Source of the DNA: Magnetospirillum fulvum
Lineage (GTDB): Bacteria > Pseudomonadota > Alphaproteobacteria > Rhodospirillales > Magnetospirillaceae
Direction of reading: 5' to 3'
Assembly: GCF_900108475.1 (NCBI RefSeq)
Contig: NZ_FNWO01000011.1
Span: forward strand, 1-64,000
Length of the DNA: 64,000 bases
Shown: one piece after another, positions 37,452-47,286 of the stretch
How the letters are laid out: each line of letters begins with the position of its first letter
Numbering within the stretch: position 1 is the stretch's first letter
Position numbers and translations under genes: made by a program
Notes under the pieces: generated by a model
Database searches by the model: none
What the model saw: the letters and a program-made list of their open reading frames with translations, nothing else
What the model was told of the DNA's origin: nothing

Positions 37452-38396
37452 TCAGCCTTTGGCGCGGGGATGGGCGTCGCGATAGACCTGGGTCAGCCGG
37501 GCGGAATCGATCGCGGTATAACGCTGGGTGGTCGAGAGCGAACTATGGCCGAGCAGATCCTGGATCGTGCGCAGATCGCCACCGCCCGCCAACAGGTGAG
37601 TGGCGAAGCTGTGACGCAGCGCATGGGGCGTGGCGGTGTCGGGCAGCCCCAGCAGCGGCCGCAAGCGGCGCATCTGGCGCTGGACCACGCCGGGATTGAG
37701 TCGCTTGCCCCGCGCCCCCAGGAACAGCGGGGAGTCTGGCTCGCCCCGATAGGGCAGCAGGTCGAGATAGGCGGCGATCGCCGACCGCACCACCGGCAGG
37801 ATCGGCACCATCCGCTGTTTGCGGCCCTTGCCGGTGATGACGATGCTGTCGCCGGTGGGAGCCTCGCGCCGGGTCAGGGCCAGCGCCTCGCCCAGCCGCA
37901 GTCCGGCCCCATAGAGCAGGGTGAACAAGGCGACGTCGCGCGCGGCCAGCCACGGCTCGTCCTGCTCCTCGGCGGCGACGGCCAGGGTATCCATCGCCTC
38001 ATCGACCGCCAGCGGGCGTGGCACCGAGCGCGGAACCCGGGGCGAACGCACCGTCGCCAGCGCCGGATTGTGGACCAGCCCGGCGCGGTCGAGATAACGA
38101 AAGGCACCGCGCAACGTCGACATCGCCCGAGCCAGCGACGCGCGTGACAGCCCTTCGCCCCCGCGCCGGGCAAGATAGGCGCGGAAATCGGCGGCGGTAA
38201 GGGCGGACAGCGCCGCCAGATCGGGCGGTTCGCCGAGATGGACAGTCAGAAAGGACAGAAAGGCGGCAAGATCGCGGCCATAGGCGTCGATGGTGTGGGC
38301 CGACGACCGCTTCTCTTCGGCCAGCCAGCGACCCCACCCCGTCAGGGCGGCGGCAAGGTCGGGGCGAACGGTGAAGTCTATCGGGGCGGCGGACAT
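37452..38396 (-). CDS. xerC: Tyrosine recombinase XerC
   Basis: The 314-residue recombinase has an N-terminal SAM-like DNA-binding domain and a catalytic domain with Arg in YGAGLRLGEAL, HALRHSFATHLL, GH in LLGHSSLSTTQRY and the nucleophile Tyr in QRYTAID. This is the XerC/XerD type that resolves chromosome dimers at dif. No dif site was recognised nearby. XerD is possible, but the sequence looks more like XerC. Confidence 0.9.
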   Translation of the reverse strand: MSAAPIDFTVRPDLAAALTGWGRWLAEEKRSSAHTIDAYGRDLAAFLSFLTVHLGEPPDLAALSALTAADFRAYLARRGGEGLSRASLARAMSTLRGAFRYLDRAGLVHNPALATVRSPRVPRSVPRPLAVDEAMDTLAVAAEEQDEPWLAARDVALFTLLYGAGLRLGEALALTRREAPTGDSIVITGKGRKQRMVPILPVVRSAIAAYLDLLPYRGEPDSPLFLGARGKRLNPGVVQRQMRRLRPLLGLPDTATPHALRHSFATHLLAGGGDLRTIQDLLGHSSLSTTQRYTAIDSARLTQVYRDAHPRAKG

Positions 38397-38524
38397 CAGA
38401 TTGCGACAGGAGACGGTTGCGGTGTCCGAATAGTATGGCAGCGCCCCCTGGCGGTGACAGCGGAAAGAAAGCCGGGTAATAATCCGCCCCCAAGCCTGTC
38501 CGTCCCGCCGTCCGAGGTTAACCG

Positions 38525-40588
38525 ATGAAATCCTTGTGGTCCCCTGCCGAAGCCGAACGTCTGGTCGCCCAATCGACCGCCCAGGGAATCGACGCCGAAT
38601 TGGCCGGTTCCGTCTATGCCACCCGGCTGTTGGGGGGCGATCCGACGCTGGTGCTGCATGGCGGCGGCAACAGTTCGGTCAAGACCACCCGGCCCGATTT
38701 GCTGGGCGAGCCGGTCGCGGTGCTGCATATCAAGGGATCGGGCCGCGACATGGCGGTGATCGACCCCGAGGGACTGCCGCCGGTGCGGCTCGACCCGTTG
38801 CGGGCGCTGCGGCGGCTGGAACGGCTGTCCGATCCCGAGATGGTCGATGTGCTGGGGCTGAACCGGCTGAAATCGGACTCGCCCGCTCCGTCGGTCGAGA
38901 CCCTGATGCACGCCTTCCTGCCGCAGCGGCATGTGCTCCATACCCACGCCACCGCCGTTCTGGCCCTGTCGAACCAGCCGGACGGAGCGGCGATCTGCCG
39001 CGAGGTGTTCGGTGCCCGCGTCGGCATCGTCCCCTACATGATGTCGGGCTTCGCCCTGGCCCGCGCCGTCGCCGAGACCTATGAGGCCGATCCGACCGTC
39101 GAGGGTCTGGTGCTGCTGAAGCACGGTCTGGTCACCTTTGGCGACGATGCCGCCACCGCCTACCAGCGGATGATCGAGCTGGTCACCCTGGCCGAACAAC
39201 GCCTGGCCCAGGGCCGCCGCAGCGTCGTTCCCGTCGCCGGTCTGGTCGCCGATTCCGTTCCCGCCGAAGTACTGGCCCCCCGCTTGCGCGGCCTGCTCGC
39301 CCGCGACAAGGGCGACGGCGCCTTCGAACGCTGGCTGCTCGACCTGCGCGACGACGAAGCGGCCCGCGCCCTTTCCGCCGATGCCGGACTGATCCTGGCG
39401 ATCGGACGCGGTGTCGCCACCCCCGACCATGTCATTCGCACCAAATCCTGGCCGCTGGTGCTGCCCCCCGCCCCTGCGAGCGCCGACCTCGATGCCTGGA
39501 CCGAGGCCGCCCGCGCCGCGATCAAAGAGTTTGAAACGTGCTACCACGATTACTTCGTCGTCAATAACGAGGCCAAGGGCGGCGGACGGATCGAACTCGA
39601 CCCGGTCGCCCGCGTCGCCATCGTCCCCGGCCTCGGCCTGTTCGGGATCGGAGCGACCGCCGCTGCCGCCGCGATTGCCGCCGACATGGCGCTGGCCACC
39701 GCCGCCTGCGCCGCCGCCGCCGAAAGCATCGGCACCTATGCCCCCGCCACCGAGGCCGACCTGTTCGACCTTGAATATTGGTCGCTGGAGCAGGCCAAAC
39801 TGGGTGGCCGCAAGCACCCGGAACGCCCGCTGGCCCGGCAGGTGATGGTGGTTACCGGCGGCGGCTCGGGGATCGGCGCCGCGACCGCCCGCGCCTTCGC
39901 CCGTCAGGGGGCCGAGGTGGCGATCCTCGACCTGTCGGCCGAGGCGGCAGAGGCCGTCGCCGCCTCGATCGGGCCGCGCGCGCTGGGTCTGGGCTGCGAT
40001 GTCACCAACCCCGACGCCGTCGCCGCTGCTTTCGACGCCGTCGCCCGCCGCTTCGGCGGTGTCGATATCGTCGTCAGCAATGCCGGTGCGGCGTGGCAGG
40101 GCACGATCGGCAGCGTCGATGACGCCACCCTGCGCCGCTCGTTCGAACTGAACTTCTTTGCCCATCAGGCCGTCGCCCAGAACGCGGTGCGGCTGTTCAA
40201 GGCCCAGGGCACCGGCGGCAGTCTGCTGTTCAACGCCTCGAAGCAATCGGTCAATCCGGGCAAGAATTTCGGCCCCTACGGCCTGCCCAAGGCGGCGACC
40301 CTGTTCCTGATGAAGCAATACGCGCTTGATCACGGCCGCGACGGCATCCGCTCGGCGGCGGTCAATGCCGACCGCATCCGCTCGGGCCTGCTGACCGGCG
40401 ACATGATCGCCAGCCGCTCGGCGGCGCGCGGCCTGTCGGAAAAGGATTACATGGCGGGCAATCTGCTCGGGCGCGAGGTGGGGGCCGAGGACGTCGCCGA
40501 CGCCTTCGTCTGGCTGGCCCGCTCGAACAAGGTCACCGCCTGCACCATCACCGTCGATGGCGGCAATATCGAGGCCAGCCTGCGCTAA
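38525..40588 (+). CDS. Bifunctional class II aldolase / short-chain dehydrogenase
   Basis: The 687-residue protein fuses an N-terminal class II aldolase/adducin domain (about 20-420) to a C-terminal SDR domain (about 435-687). In the first, metal-binding His residues lie in HVLHTHATAV. In the second, the nucleotide motif is TGGGSGIGAAT and a YxxxK-like pair lies in YGLPKAA. This arrangement matches rhamnulose-phosphate aldolase/lactaldehyde dehydrogenase-type proteins, but the substrate cannot be told here. No sugar-uptake or kinase genes are nearby. A strong hairpin follows. Confidence 0.92.
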   Translation: MKSLWSPAEAERLVAQSTAQGIDAELAGSVYATRLLGGDPTLVLHGGGNSSVKTTRPDLLGEPVAVLHIKGSGRDMAVIDPEGLPPVRLDPLRALRRLERLSDPEMVDVLGLNRLKSDSPAPSVETLMHAFLPQRHVLHTHATAVLALSNQPDGAAICREVFGARVGIVPYMMSGFALARAVAETYEADPTVEGLVLLKHGLVTFGDDAATAYQRMIELVTLAEQRLAQGRRSVVPVAGLVADSVPAEVLAPRLRGLLARDKGDGAFERWLLDLRDDEAARALSADAGLILAIGRGVATPDHVIRTKSWPLVLPPAPASADLDAWTEAARAAIKEFETCYHDYFVVNNEAKGGGRIELDPVARVAIVPGLGLFGIGATAAAAAIAADMALATAACAAAAESIGTYAPATEADLFDLEYWSLEQAKLGGRKHPERPLARQVMVVTGGGSGIGAATARAFARQGAEVAILDLSAEAAEAVAASIGPRALGLGCDVTNPDAVAAAFDAVARRFGGVDIVVSNAGAAWQGTIGSVDDATLRRSFELNFFAHQAVAQNAVRLFKAQGTGGSLLFNASKQSVNPGKNFGPYGLPKAATLFLMKQYALDHGRDGIRSAAVNADRIRSGLLTGDMIASRSAARGLSEKDYMAGNLLGREVGAEDVADAFVWLARSNKVTACTITVDGGNIEASLR

Positions 40589-40594
40589 CCGCCG

Positions 40595-40629
40595 GAGAGC
40601 CGGGCGGCCCTTGTGGCCGCCCGGCTCTC
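40595..40629 (+). terminator. 15-bp hairpin after the bifunctional aldolase gene
   Basis: A perfect 15-bp GC-rich stem (40595-40609 with 40615-40629) lies six bases past the stop codon. No T run follows, so it may stabilise the mRNA end or terminate with help. Confidence 0.55.
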
Positions 40630-40640
40630 TCCCTATTCGG

Positions 40641-40722
40641 TCTCCCGTGAAAAAGTCCCTCGCTGTCGCTCGGTGTACTTTTTCCCGTTGGATAAAAGGC
40701 CGAAGGACTTTTTCACGACCGA
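40641..40722. mobile_element. MITE-like element, short copy A (82 bp)
   Basis: The element ends in 18-bp imperfect terminal inverted repeats whose inner 13 bp (CGTGAAAAAGTCC, 40646-40658, and its complement, 40705-40717) are perfect. It is flanked by an 8-bp direct repeat CTATTCGG (40633-40640 and 40723-40730), the mark of transposition. It codes for nothing. The left 53 and right 28 bases are identical to the ends of copy B, so copy A looks like an internal-deletion form. It abuts the stop codon of the histidine kinase gene. Confidence 0.8.
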
Positions 40723-42168
40723 CTATTCGGCGGCGATCACCCGCTCGGGCGGCAGCAGGACACTGACGCAGGTACCCTGGCCGGGGGCACTGTCGAGGCT
40801 GACCTGGCCGCCCAGCGCCTCGACGAAGCATTTAACGATTGCCAGCCCCAGCCCGGCTCCGTCATGCGGCCGGGCGTGGAGGGCGTCGGACTGAAAGAAC
40901 GGCTGCCACACCTTGCCGTGATGTTCGAGCGGAATGCCGATGCCGGTGTCCTCGACATGAAAAGCAACACCATCCGGCCCGGCATTGAACCGAATCGTCA
41001 CCGTCCCCCCCGCGGGAGTGAACTTGATCGCGTTGGTGACCAGGTTGAGCAGCACCTGGCGCAACCGGCGCGAATCCGCCCGCAGGCGCGGCAGCGAGGA
41101 CGGCAGATCGATCTTCAGCCGGATCGAGCCGTCGGTCGCGTGGGATTCGAGCAGACGGCGGACCGAGGCGACCATCTCGTCGGGGGCAACGACATCCTCG
41201 GCCAGATCGAGATGACCGAGTTCGACCCGCGACACGTCGAGGATATCCTCGATCAGCGCGCCGAGATGCTGGCCCGCGGCATGGATCAGCCGCAAATAGT
41301 CGCGGGTGCGCTCGGGCTCAAGCGGGCCGAGGGCATCGGACAGCAACGCCTCGGAAAACCCGATCACCGCGTTCAGCGGCGTCCGCAATTCGTGGCTGAC
41401 GGTGGCCAGAAAGTTGGATTTGGCCCGGTTGGCGGATTCGGCTTCCAGCTTGGCGGCGAGCAGATCGGACTCGGCCTGCTTGCGCTGGGTGATGTCGCGC
41501 CCTTCGGGAACCAGATAGATCACCGCGCCGTCATCGTCGGTGACCGGCTTTAACGAAAAGTCGATATAGGCCAAATGTCCGTCGCCGCCGCGATGGGTCG
41601 TCTCGAAGCGGACGAATTCGCCCTGGCGGGCGCGCCGGACCGCATCGACCAGCAACGCGCGCTCTTCGCTCGAATGAGTCCACCACGGCGTATCGGCAAA
41701 GAGATGCCCGCGCAGCGAGTCGAAATCGTGGCTTTTGATGAACGACATCGCGGTGCGATTGGCGTCGAGGATATGGCCTTCGGGCGACAGCAGACCGATG
41801 AATTCATAGGTGTTTTCGATGATCGCCCGCATCTCGCGGTGAGCCCGTTCGGCAGCGCGCTGACGGGCCTCGGGCCAGGGATCGAGATCAATCAGGATGC
41901 CGCCATCGGGCAGCGGCGCCAGGGCCAGCGAAACCTCGACCCGATTGCCATCGGGACCGGAGAGAACCGCCGCCCCATCGCGCCAGGGGGCGATCCAATC
42001 GGGAACGGTGCCGACCAGCGCCGCAACATCGCGGCGGGCCAGGGTGCAAAAGGCGGAATTGGCGTCGGAAAACCGGCCGTCCGGCCCCAACAGGGCTAGC
42101 GGCCGGCTCGACGCGTGAAACGCGGCGCGGTGGGGATCGGGGGAAGATGGGGCTTGCGCCGCCGTCAT
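40723..42168 (-). CDS. PAS-domain sensor histidine kinase
   Basis: The 481-residue soluble kinase has two PAS-type regions (about 15-100 and 110-240). A HisKA dimerisation domain follows with the phospho-acceptor His in [18 protein letters not shown]. The HATPase domain has N-box [17 protein letters not shown] and [10 protein letters not shown]. No membrane segment or receiver domain is present and no response regulator is adjacent. The ATG at 42168 overlaps the rimO stop as ATGA. Its own stop lies at the edge of a MITE copy. Confidence 0.92.
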   Translation of the reverse strand: MTAAQAPSSPDPHRAAFHASSRPLALLGPDGRFSDANSAFCTLARRDVAALVGTVPDWIAPWRDGAAVLSGPDGNRVEVSLALAPLPDGGILIDLDPWPEARQRAAERAHREMRAIIENTYEFIGLLSPEGHILDANRTAMSFIKSHDFDSLRGHLFADTPWWTHSSEERALLVDAVRRARQGEFVRFETTHRGGDGHLAYIDFSLKPVTDDDGAVIYLVPEGRDITQRKQAESDLLAAKLEAESANRAKSNFLATVSHELRTPLNAVIGFSEALLSDALGPLEPERTRDYLRLIHAAGQHLGALIEDILDVSRVELGHLDLAEDVVAPDEMVASVRRLLESHATDGSIRLKIDLPSSLPRLRADSRRLRQVLLNLVTNAIKFTPAGGTVTIRFNAGPDGVAFHVEDTGIGIPLEHHGKVWQPFFQSDALHARPHDGAGLGLAIVKCFVEALGGQVSLDSAPGQGTCVSVLLPPERVIAAE

Positions 42169-43493
42169 GAAGGCGGCCCGACCGGGTGGCCCCACAAATC
42201 GTAATCCTCGGCGGCGTCGATCTCGACCGCGACGAGATCGCCGGGGCTAAGCTCGGTCTCGCCGTTGAGGAACACCGCGCCATCGACTTCGGGGCTATCG
42301 GCGGCACTGCGGCCGATCGCGCCCTCTTCGTCCACCTCGTCGATGATCGCGACGATCACGCTGCCGACCTTGGCGGCGGCCCGTTCATCGGCGATCCGCC
42401 GCGCCGCTTCGGTAAAGCGCTGGTGCCGCTCTTCCTTGACGTCCTCATCGACATGGTCGGGGTGGGCGTTGGCGGCGGCACCCTTGACGTTCTCGTACTT
42501 GAAACAGCCGACGCGGTCGAGCTTGGCCTCTTCCATCCAATCGAGCAGGAACTCGAAATCCTCTTCGGTCTCGCCGGGGAAGCCGACGATGAAGGTCGAG
42601 CGGATCGCCAGATCGGGACAGTCCCGCCGCCAGCCGGAAATCCGCTCCAACAGCTTTTCATGATCGGCGGGACGGCGCATCGCCCGCAACACCGTGGGGC
42701 TGGCGTGCTGAAACGGGATGTCGAGATAGGGCAGGATCGTCCCTTCGGCCATCAACGGGATCAGATCATCGACATGGGGATAGGGGTAGACGTAATGCAT
42801 ACGGATCCAGATCCCCAACTCGCCCAGCCCGCGGGCCAGATCGGTCAGGTGGGTCCGGCGCGACTGCCCGCGCCAATCCTGCGCCTGATGACGCAGATCG
42901 ACGCCATAGGCCCCGGTATCTTGCGAGATCACCAGCAATTCGCGCACCCCGGATTCGGCCAGCCGCTCGGCCTCGCCCAGCACGTCGGCAATCGGGCGAC
43001 TGTCCAGCCGTCCACGAATGTCGGGGATGATGCAGAAGGAGCAGGAATTGTTGCAGCCCTCGGAAATCTTCAAATAAGCGTAGTGCGAGGGGGTCAGATG
43101 CAGCCCTGCCGCCGGAACCAGCGATTCCCAGGGATCGTGCGGCGGCGGAACCGCGCCATGCACCGCTTCGACCACCGCCTGATATTGATGCGGCCCGCTG
43201 ATCGCCAGCACCGAAGGATGCGCGGACCGGATCGCCGCCTGATCGCCGCCAAGGCAGCCGGTGACGATCACCCGCCCGTTCTCGGCGATCGCCTCGCCGA
43301 TCGCTTCCAGCGATTCGGCCCGCGCGCTGTCGAGAAAGCCGCAGGTATTGACGATGACGACGTCGGCTCCGTCATAGGTGGCGGAGATGTCGTACCCCTC
43401 GGCCCGCAGGCGGGTCAGGATACGTTCGGAATCGACCAACGCCTTGGCACAGCCGAGGCTAACGATTCCGACCTTGGGATTCGGTCTGTTCAT
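42165..43493 (-). CDS. rimO: Ribosomal protein S12 methylthiotransferase RimO
   Basis: RimO adds a methylthio group to an Asp of ribosomal protein S12 using two 4Fe-4S clusters. The N-terminal UPF0004 domain has cysteines in [17 protein letters not shown] and TGCLGG. The radical SAM domain has CNNSCSFC, and a TRAM domain ends the protein. I chose the start [17 protein letters not shown] (442 residues); an upstream ATG at 43529 would add 12 residues. It is co-transcribed with the PAS kinase. Confidence 0.96.
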   Translation of the reverse strand: MNRPNPKVGIVSLGCAKALVDSERILTRLRAEGYDISATYDGADVVIVNTCGFLDSARAESLEAIGEAIAENGRVIVTGCLGGDQAAIRSAHPSVLAISGPHQYQAVVEAVHGAVPPPHDPWESLVPAAGLHLTPSHYAYLKISEGCNNSCSFCIIPDIRGRLDSRPIADVLGEAERLAESGVRELLVISQDTGAYGVDLRHQAQDWRGQSRRTHLTDLARGLGELGIWIRMHYVYPYPHVDDLIPLMAEGTILPYLDIPFQHASPTVLRAMRRPADHEKLLERISGWRRDCPDLAIRSTFIVGFPGETEEDFEFLLDWMEEAKLDRVGCFKYENVKGAAANAHPDHVDEDVKEERHQRFTEAARRIADERAAAKVGSVIVAIIDEVDEEGAIGRSAADSPEVDGAVFLNGETELSPGDLVAVEIDAAEDYDLWGHPVGPPS

Positions 43494-43936
43494 GACGGTT
43501 CCGACTGCCGGGGGTGCAAAAGACGTCACTTAACGGATATCGCCCTTCGTTCGCAAGTCTCAAGCAATACCAGACATAAGTCATAACCAAAGGGGATAGA
43601 AAAACAGACCGCCGACGTAGCCCCCCTCACACAAACGAACGGTTGATAAATGTCGAGAGGGGACCTCCCCAAACAGAGGCACTGGACAAGAGGATGCCCC
43701 ACCGTTCGTTTTGCTGTAATCACCCATCACCATCACGCCCACAGGCACACCTCAGTCACATAAAGTACAATAGCCTTATATACGATTAACACCTCAAATC
43801 GCAAACTGAACTATGAATACGCTTACTGACGGAATCCGACCTATTAAAGTGAGGTTCCGACAATTTATTATGGTGAGAACCTTGCGATAGCGTTATGAAA
43901 GTGAGACAGTAGCTCAATCGAGGCCGCTCTTGTGGC
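43494..43936. other. Gene-free gap with an 11-bp inverted repeat
   Basis: This AT-rich gap holds promoters for rimO and the DUF1465 gene. An 11-bp perfect inverted repeat (43633-43643 and 43701-43711, AAACGAACGGT and its complement) brackets 57 bases. It could be the closing stem of a small RNA or paired regulatory sites. No ORF is supportable. Confidence 0.45.
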
Positions 43937-43951
43937 ATGGGAGGGGCGCTT

Positions 43952-44353
43952 ATGCCGCAACCCGCCTTTTTCAGAAGAACGTATGACGAGACCCTCACCC
44001 TGATGGTCGAGGCGCGCAACTACCTCAACCACACCGAACGGCGCGAACGCGAGCGGGCCGAACCGGTGGTCGGGCTGCGGATGAGTTGCGAAGCGATGCG
44101 CGTCACCTCGCGCCTGACCCAGGTGATGGCCTGGCTGATGGTGCAGCGCGCGGTGCAGAGCGGCGAGCTGACTCCAGAACAGGCGCTGATCTCGGAACGC
44201 CGCCTGTCGGGTTTCGAGGTCTGCCTCGACGACAGCTTCATCGGCGACGCCTCCCTCCCCAACGGACTCCGCAGCCTGATGGACCGCAGCCACCGGCTGT
44301 TCCTTCGCGTCGCCCGGCTAGAAGAAATGCTGGTCGAACGGGTGCTGCACTAG
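43952..44353 (+). CDS. DUF1465 family protein
   Basis: The 133-residue helical protein matches DUF1465, a small alphaproteobacterial family of unknown function (TYDETLTLMVEARNYL, RMSCEAMRVTSRLTQVMAWLM). The start at 43952 has GGGAGGGG five bases upstream. An ATG at 43937 is less likely. It converges on the cyclase gene with only six bases between the stops. Confidence 0.85.
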   Translation: MPQPAFFRRTYDETLTLMVEARNYLNHTERRERERAEPVVGLRMSCEAMRVTSRLTQVMAWLMVQRAVQSGELTPEQALISERRLSGFEVCLDDSFIGDASLPNGLRSLMDRSHRLFLRVARLEEMLVERVLH

Positions 44354-44359
44354 CCTGCT

Positions 44360-46114
44360 TTAGCGCCAGACCACGTCCCACAGCGGAATCTTGTCGCGGA
44401 ATCCCTTGAGGGCGAAGCTTCCGGCGCTGTCGAACGCGCCGCCCTTGCCCGAGGCGAGATCCTTGACCACCGTCGTGCACAAGGTGCGGTCGGACTGGGT
44501 CGCGGCGCAGACCCGGGCGGCCAGCTGGACTGTCACCCCGAACAGATCGTCCTCTTCCTGAATTGGCTCGCCAGCGTTAAGGCCGATCCGCAGATGCAGC
44601 GGCAGATCGGGCCGCCCGGCATTGTGGGCCGCGACCTCGCGGTGAATCTGGATCGAAGCCTCGACCGCGTTGGCGGCCGACGCGAACGACGCCATGATGC
44701 CGTCGCCGGTATGCTTGATCTCCTTGCCGGAGAATTGGGCCAGACTGGTGCGGACAATCGCATTGTGGCGGCGGACGATCTCCTGGGCGGCGACATCGCC
44801 GCGCGCCTGGGTCATGTCGGTCGATCCGACCATGTCGGTGAACATCACCGTCATGATCGAGGCTTTCTTCTCGGTGGCGGGGCGGTTCCAATCCTTCAGG
44901 ATCGAGGTCAGCACCGAATGGGCACCGACCCCCGCCCCCAGCCCCAGCATCTCGATCCCGGCCCGCCCGGCCTGGATCAGCCGCATATAGCGCGGTTCCA
45001 TCATGTATTCGGCCATCCGCGACTCGAAGCGGGCGGCCATGTCGGCGGAGGATTCCAGCCGGTCGAACGCCTGGGCCAGCAGGCGGCGGCGGGTCGCATC
45101 ATCCAGCCGGTGCAACTCGGCCAAGGCCCCCACCGCTCCAGCCATATAGAGGTTGAGGGCGAAGCGCTGGTACTGGTCGAACGCCATCCCGGTCGCCTTG
45201 GCGGCGCGGATCGCCCCTTCGAGGAAGCGCTCGCACAATTCGGTCGCGGCGGCAATTGCGGGCGGCACCGATGGAGCGGCGGGCGGCGGCGGCGGCGGGG
45301 GAGCCAGAGCGGCGGGCGGCGGTTCGGGGGGGGCAGACTCGGTCGGCTCGGATGGCTCGGTCGCGGCACCGAACGCGAGGTCGAGCGGCAACGGCGCAAC
45401 CGCCTTCGGGTCGTCTTCCCAACGGTCGGGGATCGTCGGTTCAGCCCCCCCCTCGGCGGCAACGCGGGCGACCAGCTTGTTCAGCGACTTTTTCAGCTTG
45501 GGATCGGTGTAGGGCCCAGGCGCCGACGCCCCCCCCGTTCCCTTGGGCAACAGGGCGTGGGTGGGCAGAAAGCGCAGCCCCAACGGCACCGCGACCAGCG
45601 CCACCACCAGCAAAAACAACCCAAGCTGAAGATGGTTGTAATCGTCCGGCGTGATGCGAAAGCCGTAATCGTAGAGCGCCAGAACCGTTGATTGCATCAG
45701 CCGGAGCGACATCAGACCGAGCCCGACCGCCGCAAGCAGGATCAGGGTCAGGCGGGACACCACCGCGAAGGCGCTGGCGAACGAATCGTCCTTCGGCTTG
45801 GCGCGGAGGGGAGGCGCGGCGCGAATCCGCGCCTTGGGCGGCGGCGTGCGGCGGGAGGGTTGCGCCTTCTTGGCCGCAGGGGCCGAGGATTTGGGCGGCG
45901 GCGGGGCGTTGCCGCTGACATAGACCTCGACTTCGTCGAAATTGTTGGTGTCGGTATTGTAGGTTTCGCGCAGAACCTTGACGCGCAGGCCCATGCTGGC
46001 TTCCAGCTCGCGAGCCTCGTGCATGGCCTCGTCCCGGTCGAGCCGGGGGAAGCGGGCATGAAGCATCCACCCCCTGCTTTCGAGGACGTAGACCTCAAAG
46101 TGGACGATGATCAT
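44360..46114 (-). CDS. Class III adenylate/guanylate cyclase, membrane-bound
   Basis: The 584-residue protein makes a cyclic nucleotide. The N-terminal 70 residues form a small domain of unknown type, followed by a Pro/Lys-rich linker. Two membrane segments (about 125-150 and 165-190), a Pro/Ala-rich cytoplasmic stretch, a helical region and the C-terminal cyclase domain (about 415-580) come next. Metal-binding Asp residues are in FTDMVGSTD and HTGDGIMASF. Substrate choice (ATP or GTP) cannot be decided by eye. The poly-proline run near residue 270 is striking. Confidence 0.9.
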   Translation of the reverse strand: MIIVHFEVYVLESRGWMLHARFPRLDRDEAMHEARELEASMGLRVKVLRETYNTDTNNFDEVEVYVSGNAPPPPKSSAPAAKKAQPSRRTPPPKARIRAAPPLRAKPKDDSFASAFAVVSRLTLILLAAVGLGLMSLRLMQSTVLALYDYGFRITPDDYNHLQLGLFLLVVALVAVPLGLRFLPTHALLPKGTGGASAPGPYTDPKLKKSLNKLVARVAAEGGAEPTIPDRWEDDPKAVAPLPLDLAFGAATEPSEPTESAPPEPPPAALAPPPPPPPAAPSVPPAIAAATELCERFLEGAIRAAKATGMAFDQYQRFALNLYMAGAVGALAELHRLDDATRRRLLAQAFDRLESSADMAARFESRMAEYMMEPRYMRLIQAGRAGIEMLGLGAGVGAHSVLTSILKDWNRPATEKKASIMTVMFTDMVGSTDMTQARGDVAAQEIVRRHNAIVRTSLAQFSGKEIKHTGDGIMASFASAANAVEASIQIHREVAAHNAGRPDLPLHLRIGLNAGEPIQEEDDLFGVTVQLAARVCAATQSDRTLCTTVVKDLASGKGGAFDSAGSFALKGFRDKIPLWDVVWR

Positions 46115-46208
46115 GTTGCCCCAGACATCGTCAGGCTCTAGGGCCGCAAGCCGGCCGCTTTCGGACCTGCTCTACCCTCATCGGCAGGTGAAGTCCATAG
46201 CAAACGAG

Positions 46209-46233
46209 TCCGGCCGGCACAAGGCCGGCCGGA
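46209..46233. terminator. 10-bp stem-loop after rpmE
   Basis: TCCGGCCGGC pairs with GCCGGCCGGA across a five-base loop, 27 bases past the rpmE stop. No T run follows on the minus strand, so it is a weak terminator candidate. Confidence 0.45.
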
Positions 46234-46259
46234 TATCCGGTCACAGATGCAACCAGAGC

Positions 46260-46490
46260 TTACGAGCTCGACTTAATGCCGAAACCCTCGAACCGCTTCT
46301 TGAACTTGGCGAGCTGCCCGCCGGTGTCCATCAGGCGGTGAACGCCCGTCCAAGCCGGATGAGACTTGGGGTCGATGTCAAGCCGGAGGATGTCGCCGGC
46401 CTTGCCCATCGTCGAGCGGGTCTTGAATTCAGTGCCGTCCGTCATGACCACGTTGATCTCGTGGTAATCGGGATGAATATTGTCCTTCAT
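46260..46490 (-). CDS. rpmE: 50S ribosomal protein L31
   Basis: The 76-residue protein begins [19 protein letters not shown] and contains HPAWTG, both typical of L31. It lacks the CxxC zinc pair, so it is the zinc-independent form. It sits alone between the cyclase and cyaY genes. Confidence 0.96.
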   Translation of the reverse strand: MKDNIHPDYHEINVVMTDGTEFKTRSTMGKAGDILRLDIDPKSHPAWTGVHRLMDTGGQLAKFKKRFEGFGIKSSS

Positions 46491-46617
46491 GGCCAGGTGC
46501 TCCGCAAATCGAAGGCGCCTCTATAACCAAAATGACGGTGCGGTGCAAGCCATCCTTGACCCATGGGGGCAGATGCGGAGTAGCATTAATGCCCCCCACG
46601 ATGCCTGGAGAGCCCGG

Positions 46618-46926
46618 ATGAGCCTGGAAGAAAGCCACTTTATCGCCCTGGCCGACCCGTTACTCGAACGCCTTGCCGAGGCGATCGAGGATGGCCGCGA
46701 CGATGCCGACGCCGAGCTTGAGGGCGGTGTGCTGACCGTCACCCTCGATCACGGCGGCACCTATGTCATCAACAAGCAGACCCCGAACCGCGAAATCTGG
46801 CTGGCCTCGCCCAAAAGCGGGGCGCACCATTTCGTCTGGCGCGACGAGCGCTGGGTCTCGACCCGAGACCCGGCGCTCGCGCTTTTGCCGTTGTTGTCGG
46901 CCGAACTGGGCGTGCCCCTGACCTAG
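46618..46926 (+). CDS. cyaY: Frataxin-like iron donor CyaY
   Basis: The 102-residue protein has the frataxin fold pattern: acidic first helix (FIALADPLLERLAEAIEDG), ELEGGVLTVTLDHGGTYVINKQTPNREIWLASP and a C-terminal helix. The GTYVINKQ-P-REIWLASP core is diagnostic. CyaY delivers iron to, or regulates, IscS-IscU in cluster assembly; the isc operon lies 4 kb away. A MITE copy begins right at its stop codon. Confidence 0.93.
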   Translation: MSLEESHFIALADPLLERLAEAIEDGRDDADAELEGGVLTVTLDHGGTYVINKQTPNREIWLASPKSGAHHFVWRDERWVSTRDPALALLPLLSAELGVPLT

Positions 46927-47282
46927 TCTCCCGTGAAAAAGTCCCTCGCTGTCGCTCGGTGTACTTTTTCCCGTTGGATTAAAAGGGGAAAAATGGGCTA
47001 GAGCGCATTTCACTCAAACGAAGTCAGAGTGAAATGCGCAACAAGCCCGAGCGGCGCTTGAGCTCCGCTAGCCCCGGAGGGGCTGCGGCCTTAGGCAAAA
47101 CCCCAGCGCCCATTTTTCGTGTTGTCTGTTTCACCAGCCTCCGAAGCCGTGGGCGTCGCCCATCGGCCTCGGAGGGAACCAAATCCATCCCCGCGCGGAA
47201 AGCTTGATTGAGCACGGGGATTCTTTTTGAACCGGGGAAAAGTACACTGAGGCCAAAGGCCGAAGGACTTTTTCACGACCGA
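46927..47282. mobile_element. MITE-like element, long copy B (356 bp)
   Basis: The ends match copy A exactly over 53 and 28 bases. Inside the 18-bp terminal repeats a second inverted pair is present (GTGTACTTTTTCCC left, GGGGAAAAGTACAC right). The interior has no ORF but two strong hairpins: a perfect 13-bp stem (47003-47015 with 47027-47039) and a nested stem at 47138-47175. Flanks share GACCTA within an imperfect 8-bp duplication (46919-46926 and 47283-47290). It fills the whole gap between the convergent cyaY and tyrS genes. Confidence 0.78.
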
Positions 47283-47286
47283 CGAC

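Noticed and set aside
38396-40831. An 811-codon open frame opposite the bifunctional aldolase gene
   Set aside because: Its sequence is Gly/Gln/Arg-rich without motifs, while the opposite strand encodes two well-conserved domains.
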